A program made the translations under genes and the position numbers. Below are positions 7,716-13,639 of a stretch of DNA of 19,549 nt, piece by piece. Numbering within the stretch: the stretch's first letter is position 1; each line of letters opens with the position of its first letter. The notes beneath the pieces were generated by a model, which did no database searches, was not told the origin of the DNA, and saw only the letters and a program-made list of their open reading frames with translations. The stretch lies in assembly GCA_900321265.1 (NCBI GenBank), contig ONVJ01000132.1, positions 1-19,549 of the forward strand, read 5' to 3'. The DNA is from an uncultured Eubacteriales bacterium (GTDB lineage Bacteria > Bacillota > Clostridia > Oscillospirales > CAG-272).

Positions 7716-7877
7716 ATGGCTAATGATCAGAGAGTCAAGGTTACGCTCGTATGCTCGGAATGCAAGCAGCGGAACTACGACACAAAGAAAAACAAAAAGA
7801 ACACGACCGACAGACTCGAGCTGAAAAAATACTGCAGATTCTGCCGCAAGCACACCGTGCACAGGGAATCGAAGTAA
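7716..7877 (+). CDS. rpmG: 50S ribosomal protein L33
   Basis: From the ATG at 7716 this is a 53-residue L33, a small protein of the large ribosomal subunit near the E site. Two Cys pairs are intact, VCSEC and YCRFC, so this is the zinc-binding form; ECKQRNYDTKKNKKN and CRKHTVHRE are typical of the family. AGGAGGT (7699-7705) lies 10 nt upstream. A second start in the same frame, ATG at 7665, has an even better placed GGAGGGAGG (7652-7660) and would add 17 residues (MAATAVKYRRNQEVPLQ). The family's usual length of about 49-55 residues favours 7716, but use of 7665 cannot be excluded. First gene of the operon, 9 nt before secE. Confidence 0.93.
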   Translation: MANDQRVKVTLVCSECKQRNYDTKKNKKNTTDRLELKKYCRFCRKHTVHRESK

Positions 7878-7886
7878 GGTGACGAG

Positions 7887-8456
7887 ATGACATCAGTCAG
7901 ATTATCCAAACTTACAGCCCTTCTTCTGGCTGTATTGCTGATGCTCGCGCTGGCAGTCACCGGGATATCCGCTTCGGAAACCGAGGCAGAGGGAGAGACC
8001 GACGGCTCGGTCCTGACCACCGGCGAGACGGGAGAGGATACTTCCGCCGACACGGAGGACGACAAGGAAGCCGAGTCGGGTGACGGCACGGAAAGCGACG
8101 GATCCGCAACGACAGGCGAGACGACCGGCGATACAACGACCGACGGCGACAGCACCGATAAGACCAAGGAGATCAACTGGGATCTTATCGTCACTCTCGC
8201 GGTGATCGGAATCGCTCTCATCGTCTTCTTCAGCTTCTATCTCTTCAAACCCGCCTTCCGTGAGAAGGTAAAGAAATTCTTCCGCGACTACAAGAGCGAG
8301 CTCAAGAAGATCGTATGGTCTCCCGCTCGCGACGTCAAGAAGAACACAATCGTCGTTATCATTATCGCCGTTGTCTTCGCTCTCATCATCGGCGGGCTCG
8401 ATATCCTCTTCTCAAAGGGCATCGGAAGCCTGACGGACCTTATTATCCGCGACTGA
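7887..8456 (+). CDS. secE: SecE translocase subunit with a long N-terminal exported extension
   Basis: The last 70 residues are SecE: an amphipathic cytoplasmic helix FREKVKKFFRDYKSELKKI (about 124-142), the conserved W144 with SPARDVKKNT, and a final membrane helix (about 154-175). SecE clamps SecY in the protein-conducting channel. Firmicute SecE is normally 60-75 residues with one helix; this one has 189. It begins with a signal-like hydrophobic segment (about 9-28, ending ISAS), then an Asp/Glu/Thr/Gly linker (31-97) with almost no basic residues, then a second helix (99-120). The predicted path puts the linker outside the cell and the SecE core in its normal orientation, with three helices as in E. 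coli SecE but a much larger outer loop. Position between rpmG and nusG confirms identity. The ATG at 7887 has AAGGTGA about 5 nt upstream. Confidence 0.9.
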   Translation: MTSVRLSKLTALLLAVLLMLALAVTGISASETEAEGETDGSVLTTGETGEDTSADTEDDKEAESGDGTESDGSATTGETTGDTTTDGDSTDKTKEINWDLIVTLAVIGIALIVFFSFYLFKPAFREKVKKFFRDYKSELKKIVWSPARDVKKNTIVVIIIAVVFALIIGGLDILFSKGIGSLTDLIIRD

Positions 8457-8469
8457 TCCCTCTGAGGGA
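8457..8469 (+). other. Small hairpin at the nusG ribosome-binding region
   Basis: TCCCT (8457-8461) pairs with AGGGA (8465-8469) around CTG, right after the secE stop and overlapping the only purine-rich stretch (GAGGGAAAGG, 8464-8473) before nusG. It could limit nusG translation, but the stem is only 5 bp. Confidence 0.3.
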
Positions 8470-8489
8470 AAGGTTGTAAACAAAGTCAG

Positions 8490-9041
8490 ATGAGCGATCT
8501 CAACGAAATCAGCAAGGGACTGCGTTGGTATGTGGTGCATACGTATTCCGGCTATGAAAACAAGGTAATGATCAGCATCCAGAAGGTCGTCTCGAACCGC
8601 GGTCTCGGTGACAAGATCGTCGCGGTCCGGGTTCCGGTCGAAAAGGTTCTGGAGGTCAAACGCGACAAGGAAGTCGAAAAAGAAAACAAGCTGTTCCCCG
8701 GATATGTCATGGTCAAGATGGAAATGAACGACGAGACATGGCATGTGGTGAGGAACATCACCGGAGTGACCGGCTTTGTTGGTCCCGGTTCACGTCCTAC
8801 TCCGATCTCGGACCAGGAAGTCGCAGATCTCATGCTCGAAGAGGAAGCTCCGGCTCCGACCGTAGTTCTCTCCTTCAAGGTGGGAGATACCGTACAGATC
8901 ACCGGCGACGTTTTCGAGGGCCAGATAGGAATAGTGGAATCGATCTCGGACGATCTGTCCAAAGCACACGTCCTCATCAAGAGAGGAAGACGCGATCTGC
9001 CGGCGGATATCGACACAAGTCACATATCTCCGGTCAAATAA
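8490..9041 (+). CDS. nusG: Transcription elongation/antitermination factor NusG
   Basis: This 183-residue protein has an NGN domain (about 10-115, with LRWYVVHTYSGYENKV and ENKLFPGYVMVKMEM) that binds the RNA polymerase clamp and stabilises or pauses elongation, and a C-terminal KOW domain (about 128-182, FKVGDTVQITGDVFEGQIG) that contacts ribosomal protein S10 or Rho. The length and domain order are those of ordinary bacterial NusG. Its place after secE is the normal one. The start at ATG 8490 is set by homology (MSDLNEISKGLRWYVVHTYSG), as the nearest purine-rich sequence (AAAGG at 8469-8473) is far away at 16 nt. Confidence 0.96.
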   Translation: MSDLNEISKGLRWYVVHTYSGYENKVMISIQKVVSNRGLGDKIVAVRVPVEKVLEVKRDKEVEKENKLFPGYVMVKMEMNDETWHVVRNITGVTGFVGPGSRPTPISDQEVADLMLEEEAPAPTVVLSFKVGDTVQITGDVFEGQIGIVESISDDLSKAHVLIKRGRRDLPADIDTSHISPVK

Positions 9042-9047
9042 GTGGGA

Positions 9048-9073
9048 GGAAGAAAATTTTACTGCATTCTTCC
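9048..9073 (+). other. Intergenic hairpin between nusG and rplK
   Basis: GGAAGAA (9048-9054) pairs with TTCTTCC (9067-9073) across a 12-nt loop. No T-run follows (GCAAAAAACC), so it is not an intrinsic terminator; it may be an mRNA processing or stability element. Confidence 0.4.
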
Positions 9074-9103
9074 GCAAAAAACCACATGGAGGTTATTTAA
9101 AAA

Positions 9104-9529
9104 ATGGCAAAGAAAATACTGGGCTACATCAAACTTCAGCTCCCCGCCGGCAAGGCGACTCCCCAGCCTCCCGTAGGCCCCGCCCTGGGTCAGTACGGCG
9201 TGGCGATTCCGGTATTCACAAAAGAGTTCAATGAGAGAACGAAGAACGATATCGGTCTTATCATCCCGGTCGTGATTACAGTTTACGCCGACCGCACCTT
9301 CTCATTCATCACCAAGACTCCTCCCGCCCCGGTGCTTATCCTCAAGGCCTGCGGGATCGAAAAAGGTTCCTCCGTTCCCAACAAGACGAAGGTCGCCAAG
9401 CTCACCCGCGATCAGGTCAGAAAGATCGCCGAGACAAAGATGCCCGATCTCAACGCCGCAAGCATCGAGAGCGCTATGAGCATGATCGCCGGTACCGCCC
9501 GCTCCATGGGCATCACCGTCGAAGACTGA
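9104..9529 (+). CDS. rplK: 50S ribosomal protein L11
   Basis: This 141-residue L11 binds the GTPase-associated region of 23S rRNA at the base of the stalk. The N-terminal domain shows KLQLPAGKATPQPPVGPALG, the flexible Pro/Gly-rich segment that is also the binding region for thiostrepton-type antibiotics and RelA/Rel sensing. The C-terminal rRNA-binding domain ends with SIESAMSMIAGTARSMGI. The length is standard. GGAGG (9088-9092) lies 11 nt before the ATG. It is followed by rplA after 25 nt. Confidence 0.98.
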   Translation: MAKKILGYIKLQLPAGKATPQPPVGPALGQYGVAIPVFTKEFNERTKNDIGLIIPVVITVYADRTFSFITKTPPAPVLILKACGIEKGSSVPNKTKVAKLTRDQVRKIAETKMPDLNAASIESAMSMIAGTARSMGITVED

Positions 9530-9554
9530 GCGAAAGGCAAGGAGGTAACTTAAA

Positions 9555-10250
9555 ATGGCAACAAAAGGCAAAAAGTATGTCGAAAGCGTAAAGCTGTTTG
9601 ATAAGAGCAAACTCTATGAGCCTGTCGAGGCCGTTTCGCTCGTATGCAAGACCGCGAAAGCCAAATTCGACGAGACTGTGGAGCTCCACATCCGTCTGGG
9701 CGTCGACTCCCGTCACGCCGATCAGCAGGTCAGAGGCGCCGTCGTTCTTCCGAACGGCACCGGCAAGACCGTGAGGACCCTCGTCTTCGCGAAGGACGAC
9801 AAGATCCAGGCCGCCCTCGACGCCGGATCCGACTACGCCGGCGGAATGGACTATGTTGAAAAGATCCAGAAGGAAGGCTGGCTCGACTTCGACGTCGTTA
9901 TCGCCTCTCCCGACATGATGGGCGTCATCGGACGTCTCGGCAAGATCCTCGGCCCCAAGGGACTCATGCCCTCCCCGAAGAACGGAACCGTCACCCCGAA
10001 CGTCGCTCAGGCTGTCAAGGAAGCAAAAGCCGGTAAGATCGAGTACAGACTCGACAAGACCAACATCATCCACTGCCCGATAGGAAAGGTCTCCTTCGGC
10101 GAGGATAAGCTGAAAGAGAACTTCGACACCCTGATCTCCGCCGTCATCAAGGCCAAACCGGCGTCCGCAAAGGGACAGTACATCAAGTCCTGCGTCATCG
10201 CCTCTACGATGGGCCCCGGCGTCAAGATCAACGGAGCAAAGCTCAGCTGA
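9555..10250 (+). CDS. rplA: 50S ribosomal protein L1
   Basis: This 231-residue L1 forms the L1 stalk that helps deacylated tRNA leave the E site; in many bacteria it also represses its own operon by binding the mRNA. Recognisable parts are KAKFDETVELHIRLGVD near the N-terminus, VVLPNGTGKTVRTLVFAK, the central LGKILGPKGLMPSPKNGTV and the C-terminal TMGPGVKIN. GGAGG (9541-9545) is 9 nt before the ATG. It is the last gene of the operon here: a strong terminator follows, with no rplJ-rplL. Confidence 0.98.
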   Translation: MATKGKKYVESVKLFDKSKLYEPVEAVSLVCKTAKAKFDETVELHIRLGVDSRHADQQVRGAVVLPNGTGKTVRTLVFAKDDKIQAALDAGSDYAGGMDYVEKIQKEGWLDFDVVIASPDMMGVIGRLGKILGPKGLMPSPKNGTVTPNVAQAVKEAKAGKIEYRLDKTNIIHCPIGKVSFGEDKLKENFDTLISAVIKAKPASAKGQYIKSCVIASTMGPGVKINGAKLS

Positions 10251-10258
10251 CGTCTTAC

Positions 10259-10283
10259 GGTTTATGCGGCAGACCGCAAAACC
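10259..10283 (+). other. Hairpin just after rplA
   Basis: GGTTT and TGCGG pair with CCGCA and AAACC around a CAGA loop, giving a 10-bp stem with one bulged A (10264). It lies 8 nt after the rplA stop and 15 nt before the terminator. Its role is unknown; protection of the mRNA 3' end is one possibility. Confidence 0.5.
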
Positions 10284-10298
10284 CGAATAACTGATATC

Positions 10299-10343
10299 CG
10301 CCGCGGGAATCGCTTCTTATGCATGCCTCCCGCGGCGTTTTTT
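10299..10343 (+). terminator. Intrinsic terminator of the ribosomal-protein operon
   Basis: Perfect 10-bp stem CGCCGCGGGA (10299-10308) / TCCCGCGGCG (10328-10337) with a 19-nt loop, followed directly by six T (10338-10343). It ends only 7 nt before the ribosome-binding site of the next gene. Confidence 0.92.
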
Positions 10344-10364
10344 CTGAAAAAAGGAGCAGGAAAA

Positions 10365-10925
10365 ATGCTTTTGACGAGTCTTGACGGCGTCGATCACGGG
10401 AACACCGTCGGCGTATGCTTCACCGGTCACCGGCGCTTTTCGGAGGGCGAAAAAGCCGACGCGGAAAAAAAACTCGATCTCCTGATCGGCATGCTGACCG
10501 GCAGCCGCTCTGGCTTTGCCGCCAGACGCTTCTTCACCGGCGGCGCGCTCGGCTTCGATACTCTCGCCGCCGAGGCGGTGCTCCGCGCGAGGGAACGGCT
10601 GAAGAATGAGACCGGCGCAATGGCGGTAACGCTCGAGCTCCTGCTTCCCTGCGAAGGGCAGGACAGATACTGGCCCGAGACCGACAGGGAGGCCTACCGG
10701 CGGATCATAAGCCTCGCAGACAGCGTTCGCGTCTTCGCTCCGCATTATTTCAACGGATGCATGCAGATAAGAGACAGGGCGCTCGTCGACAGCGCCGATC
10801 TCTGCATCGCCTGGCTGAGGCCGGATGAGACCGACGGAGGAACTGTATACACCGTCAGGCACGCCCTGAAGACGGGGACGCCGGTGCTCGATCTTTTTCA
10901 CTTTGATCTTTCATCCGGCGTCTGA
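10365..10925 (+). CDS. SLOG-family protein (DUF1273/YpsA-like)
   Basis: This 186-residue protein has the Rossmann-like SLOG fold signature: a first strand VGVCFTGHRRF (about 15-25) and FFTGGALGFDTLAAEAVL (about 55-72) with the Gly-rich nucleotide-binding loop and Asp, then LLLPCEGQDRYW and a C-terminal half with ALVDSADLCIAWLRPD. SLOG proteins are thought to bind nucleotide-derived ligands; the YpsA/DUF1273 branch has no settled biochemical role, so none is assigned. The start at ATG 10365 is set by AAGGAG (10351-10356) 8 nt upstream; an in-frame ATG at 10323 lies inside the terminator loop and is unlikely. I saw no clear promoter, so expression may come from readthrough or a weak promoter. 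Confidence 0.85.
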   Translation: MLLTSLDGVDHGNTVGVCFTGHRRFSEGEKADAEKKLDLLIGMLTGSRSGFAARRFFTGGALGFDTLAAEAVLRARERLKNETGAMAVTLELLLPCEGQDRYWPETDREAYRRIISLADSVRVFAPHYFNGCMQIRDRALVDSADLCIAWLRPDETDGGTVYTVRHALKTGTPVLDLFHFDLSSGV

Positions 10926-10946
10926 CCTGCTGTCCGGCTGATCAGG

Positions 10947-10962
10947 GCAAATGCTCATTTGC
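10947..10962. promoter_or_regulatory. Inverted repeat upstream of the rhamnosidase gene, possible operator
   Basis: GCAAATG and CATTTGC form 7-bp arms around CT. It lies 88 nt before the start codon of the glycosidase, in the only non-coding gap where its control region could be. The size fits a LacI, GntR or AraC half-site pair, but no regulator is encoded nearby. Confidence 0.35.
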
Positions 10963-11001
10963 TTTGCACATCTTTTCTTTCTGTACTGTTCAATCTTTAT
11001 C

Positions 11002-11037
11002 CGGACGACCCCTACCGAAGGGGATCTTTTCCGTCCG
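11002..11037 (+). other. Nested stem-loop abutting the ribosome-binding site of the rhamnosidase gene
   Basis: An outer stem CGGACG (11002-11007) / CGTCCG (11032-11037) encloses an inner stem CCCCT (11009-11013) / AGGGG (11019-11023). The structure ends at the base before the AAGGAGGG at 11038-11045. It could modulate access to the start site, or the inner stem with ATCTTTT may be a weak terminator of the SLOG gene. Confidence 0.4.
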
Positions 11038-11049
11038 AAGGAGGGCCGA

Positions 11050-13245
11050 ATGAATCTCCCGACAAAAGAAATGCCCTGCAGGGCGATCTGGATCCGCGGC
11101 GGAGGAGCCGACGACGAATACGCCGATTTCTTCCCCGAAGTATCCTTCAGGCAGGGGCACCGCTACACGGTCAGGATCGCCGTCGATACCGATTACAATA
11201 TTTTCCTCGACGGAAAGCTCGCCGGCTTCGGTCAGTTCTCGGACACGCCCGACCGTCTGATATATGACGAGTACGAGCTGTCCCCGAGGGAAGGATCGAA
11301 GCTTAAGCTGACCTTCTGGCACAGCGGGATCGACGCCCTCACGCATATGAAGCACACCGCCTCCGCGGCCTTCGCGCTCTTTGAGGACGGCATACCGGTG
11401 CCGGGAGGATGCTCGGGTCCGGATACACGGTCGTCGCTCTGCCCCTCATACGCTCAGCACCGGAGAAGAATAATCACAGGTCAGCTCGGGCCGGGCTTCG
11501 GCTGCGTTTCGCCGCGGCTTGCCGCTCTTCCCTCTCCGGCGCCCTCCGAGGTCGCGGACATCTCTTATTCGGCGGTGCTTCCCCGCCCCAACAGAAAGCT
11601 CGTCACCGAGGAGCCGATCGTCGGAAAGCTCATAAGGAGCGGACGCTTTGCCGCCGACGCCGCGGAGGCTGCCGATCCCTGCCTGCTGATGACGCACGCG
11701 AAGCTCACAGATTTCACTGAGGGTGATCGACCGGCCGCGTCTCAGGGCTCTGAGCAGGAATGCGTGAGCCTGAACGGCGGGGATCTTCCTGAAACAGAGG
11801 CAAAACAGCCCCTCACAGGCAGCTTTTATCTCTTTGACGTAGGGACAGAAACGGTTGGATTCCCCGAGCTCAGATTCAGAAACCCGGAGGCTTCTTCGGT
11901 CTTCGCCGGCTGGGGGGAGCATATCACCGACGGTATCTGCCGGACGGTCATCGGCTCTCGCAGATTCGGCTTCGACTGCCTCGCCGCTCCGGGCGATAAC
12001 CTCTTCTTCCCCGCTCTACGGAGGATCGGCTGCAGGTATTTTCAGTTTTTCATAACCGGAGAGCCGGAAGAGGTTGAATTTTTCTTCCATCCCGTCGTTT
12101 ATCCCGTGGCGGAACTGCCTTCCGGGATCGATATCTCAACAGAGACCGGACGTCTCCGGGAGAAGATCAGATCGACGGCGGTAAGGACACTCAGATGCTG
12201 CATGCACGAGCACTACGAGGACTGTCCCTGGAGAGAGCAGTCGCTCTATACGCTCGATTCGCGCAACCAGATGCTTGCCGGATACCGCGTTTTCGAAGGC
12301 GGGAACCGGGAGATGGCGAGGGCCTCGCTCGATCTGATGTCGAGAGGCATCCGCCCCGACGGGATCATGAAGCTCTGCTACCCGGGAGGAGTCGACCGCC
12401 CCATCCCCTTCTACTCGCTGGCCTGGTTCGTTCAGTTCGACGAATACCTCGCCTTCACCGGCGATACCGCGTTTGCCGCCGAAAAGATGAGCGTGCTGAC
12501 CGGGCTCGCGGCATCGATACTCTCGAGAGCGGCGCGGGAGGGCTCTCACGCCTTCCTCTGCCCGAGATACCCCGAGAGCCACGGGATCTGGAACTTCTAC
12601 GAATGGTCGCCATCGATGAGCGGAGGGGCCTGCGGGGCAGACGAGAAGGATCCCCCCTTCGAGGCCCCCTTCAACGCCTTCCTGGCGGTCGCGCTGCGCT
12701 CGCTCGCCGACATTTGCGAGAGGACTGCCTCAGCAGAGGACACTGGCCTCCTGAAGAGCCGCGAACTGAGCGAAAGAGCCGAAGCCTACAGAAATATCGC
12801 GGACAGGGTAACGGAAGCGGTCAGGCGTGTCTTCTTCGATTCTTCGTCGGGCCTCTTCAGATCCTTCACCGACCGGCCAGGCGCTCCCTTCTCGGTGCTG
12901 ACACAGGCGCTCTGCGTCCTTTCGGGGGCGGCTGACGGGCTCTCCGAGGGGACGCGTGAAAGGCTGGAGGAGGTCATCCTCAAGAACGGGAACGGCGGGG
13001 CAGAGGCCGTCCCCGCGACGCTCAGCATGGCCTGCTTCAGATATGACGCGCTCCTCGGGCTCGGAGGAAGAGAATTCGCCCCGGCGATCCTTGAGGAGAT
13101 CGACCGGGACGGAAAATACATGCTCGACAGAGGCGCCACCACCTTCTGGGAGACTATCAGGGGCGAGGCCGATTTTGCGGGCGCCGGATCGCTCTGCCAC
13201 GGCTGGAGCGCGATGTCCGCCTACTACTATTCCCTGCTTCTGTAA
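11050..13245 (+). CDS. GH78-type alpha-L-rhamnosidase-like glycosidase
   Basis: This 731-residue protein resembles family 78 glycoside hydrolases, inverting enzymes that remove alpha-L-rhamnose from plant glycosides or pectin side chains. A beta-sandwich-rich N-terminal half (to about 370) precedes an (alpha/alpha)6 barrel. The active-site motif DCPWREQSLYTLD (391-403) keeps the spacing of the family's DCPxRE...D, giving Asp391, Glu396 and Asp403; TFWE with Glu701 matches the general base, followed by LCHGWSAMSAYYY. The usual GW before the last Asp is replaced by LYTL, so substrate choice may differ. There is no signal peptide from the chosen ATG (11050, AAGGAGGG just upstream), so it should be cytoplasmic and act on imported oligosaccharides. 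The frame stays open upstream to 10951 but has no ribosome-binding site there. No transporter or sugar pathway genes are adjacent. Confidence 0.85.
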   Translation: MNLPTKEMPCRAIWIRGGGADDEYADFFPEVSFRQGHRYTVRIAVDTDYNIFLDGKLAGFGQFSDTPDRLIYDEYELSPREGSKLKLTFWHSGIDALTHMKHTASAAFALFEDGIPVPGGCSGPDTRSSLCPSYAQHRRRIITGQLGPGFGCVSPRLAALPSPAPSEVADISYSAVLPRPNRKLVTEEPIVGKLIRSGRFAADAAEAADPCLLMTHAKLTDFTEGDRPAASQGSEQECVSLNGGDLPETEAKQPLTGSFYLFDVGTETVGFPELRFRNPEASSVFAGWGEHITDGICRTVIGSRRFGFDCLAAPGDNLFFPALRRIGCRYFQFFITGEPEEVEFFFHPVVYPVAELPSGIDISTETGRLREKIRSTAVRTLRCCMHEHYEDCPWREQSLYTLDSRNQMLAGYRVFEGGNREMARASLDLMSRGIRPDGIMKLCYPGGVDRPIPFYSLAWFVQFDEYLAFTGDTAFAAEKMSVLTGLAASILSRAAREGSHAFLCPRYPESHGIWNFYEWSPSMSGGACGADEKDPPFEAPFNAFLAVALRSLADICERTASAEDTGLLKSRELSERAEAYRNIADRVTEAVRRVFFDSSSGLFRSFTDRPGAPFSVLTQALCVLSGAADGLSEGTRERLEEVILKNGNGGAEAVPATLSMACFRYDALLGLGGREFAPAILEEIDRDGKYMLDRGATTFWETIRGEADFAGAGSLCHGWSAMSAYYYSLLL

Positions 13246-13250
13246 GACCG

Positions 13251-13310
13251 AAAAGAGCCGCGCGTCGGAAAACCCGGCGCGCGGCTCTTTTCTTTTTCTT
13301 TTTCTTTTTC
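13251..13310. terminator. Bidirectional intrinsic terminator between the rhamnosidase and secG
   Basis: A perfect 14-bp stem, AAAAGAGCCGCGCG (13251-13264) / CGCGCGGCTCTTTT (13278-13291), with a 13-nt loop. On the plus strand it is followed by three copies of CTTTTT up to about 13309; on the minus strand the stem itself ends in CTCTTTTC, so it can serve both convergent genes. Confidence 0.93.
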
Positions 13311-13319
13311 GAAGGCGGC

Positions 13320-13556
13320 TCAGGACTGGACCATGATGTACATCACGATAACGAGTATCGCGAAGATTCCCGAGATGATCGGAGTCAGTTTATTGAGCAG
13401 CTTATCGAGACGGGAGCCTCTGTCCTTCCCGAGGAAGGTATCCGCGGCACCCGAAATAACACCGGACATCTGGCTGTCTTTGCCCGACTGAAGAAGCACG
13501 GCAACTATTATCACAAGCGCAAAAACCAGAATCACGATACCGAGAGCTATTTCCAT
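13320..13556 (-). CDS. secG: Preprotein translocase subunit SecG
   Basis: This 78-residue membrane protein has two hydrophobic helices (about 2-22 and 56-75) and the conserved central segment LLQSGKDSQMSGVISGAADTF, which mark SecG. SecG binds SecY and stimulates SecA-driven protein export. The ATG at 13556 has AGGAGG 6 nt upstream; a TTG two codons earlier is in frame but too close to that site. It has its own promoter, and its terminator is shared with the rhamnosidase. With secE in the same window, two of the three SecYEG subunits are encoded here. Confidence 0.96.
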   Translation of the reverse strand: MEIALGIVILVFALVIIVAVLLQSGKDSQMSGVISGAADTFLGKDRGSRLDKLLNKLTPIISGIFAILVIVMYIMVQS

Positions 13557-13610
13557 TTGCAACCTCCTGTATATATTTCAAACAAATAGATTTTCAACCG
13601 ACGGATTATT

Positions 13611-13639
13611 ATTATACCACCCGAGAGCGGATATGTCAA
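13611..13639 (-). promoter_or_regulatory. Promoter of secG, overlapping the stop codon of the upstream phosphatase gene
   Basis: On the minus strand: TTGACA (13639-13634), 17-nt spacer ending in TGG, TATAAT (13616-13611). The TGA stop of the phosphatase (13638-13636) is part of the -35 box. It gives a leader of about 48 nt. Confidence 0.88.

Noticed and set aside
10259..10283. Hairpin after rplA as an L10 leader or L1 autoregulatory site
   Set aside because: No rplJ follows, and the site lies after rplA rather than in a leader; the stem is too small to claim a known RNA family.
13292..13310. (CTTTTT)x3 as a microsatellite element
   Set aside because: It is best explained as the T-tract of the terminator at 13251-13291.
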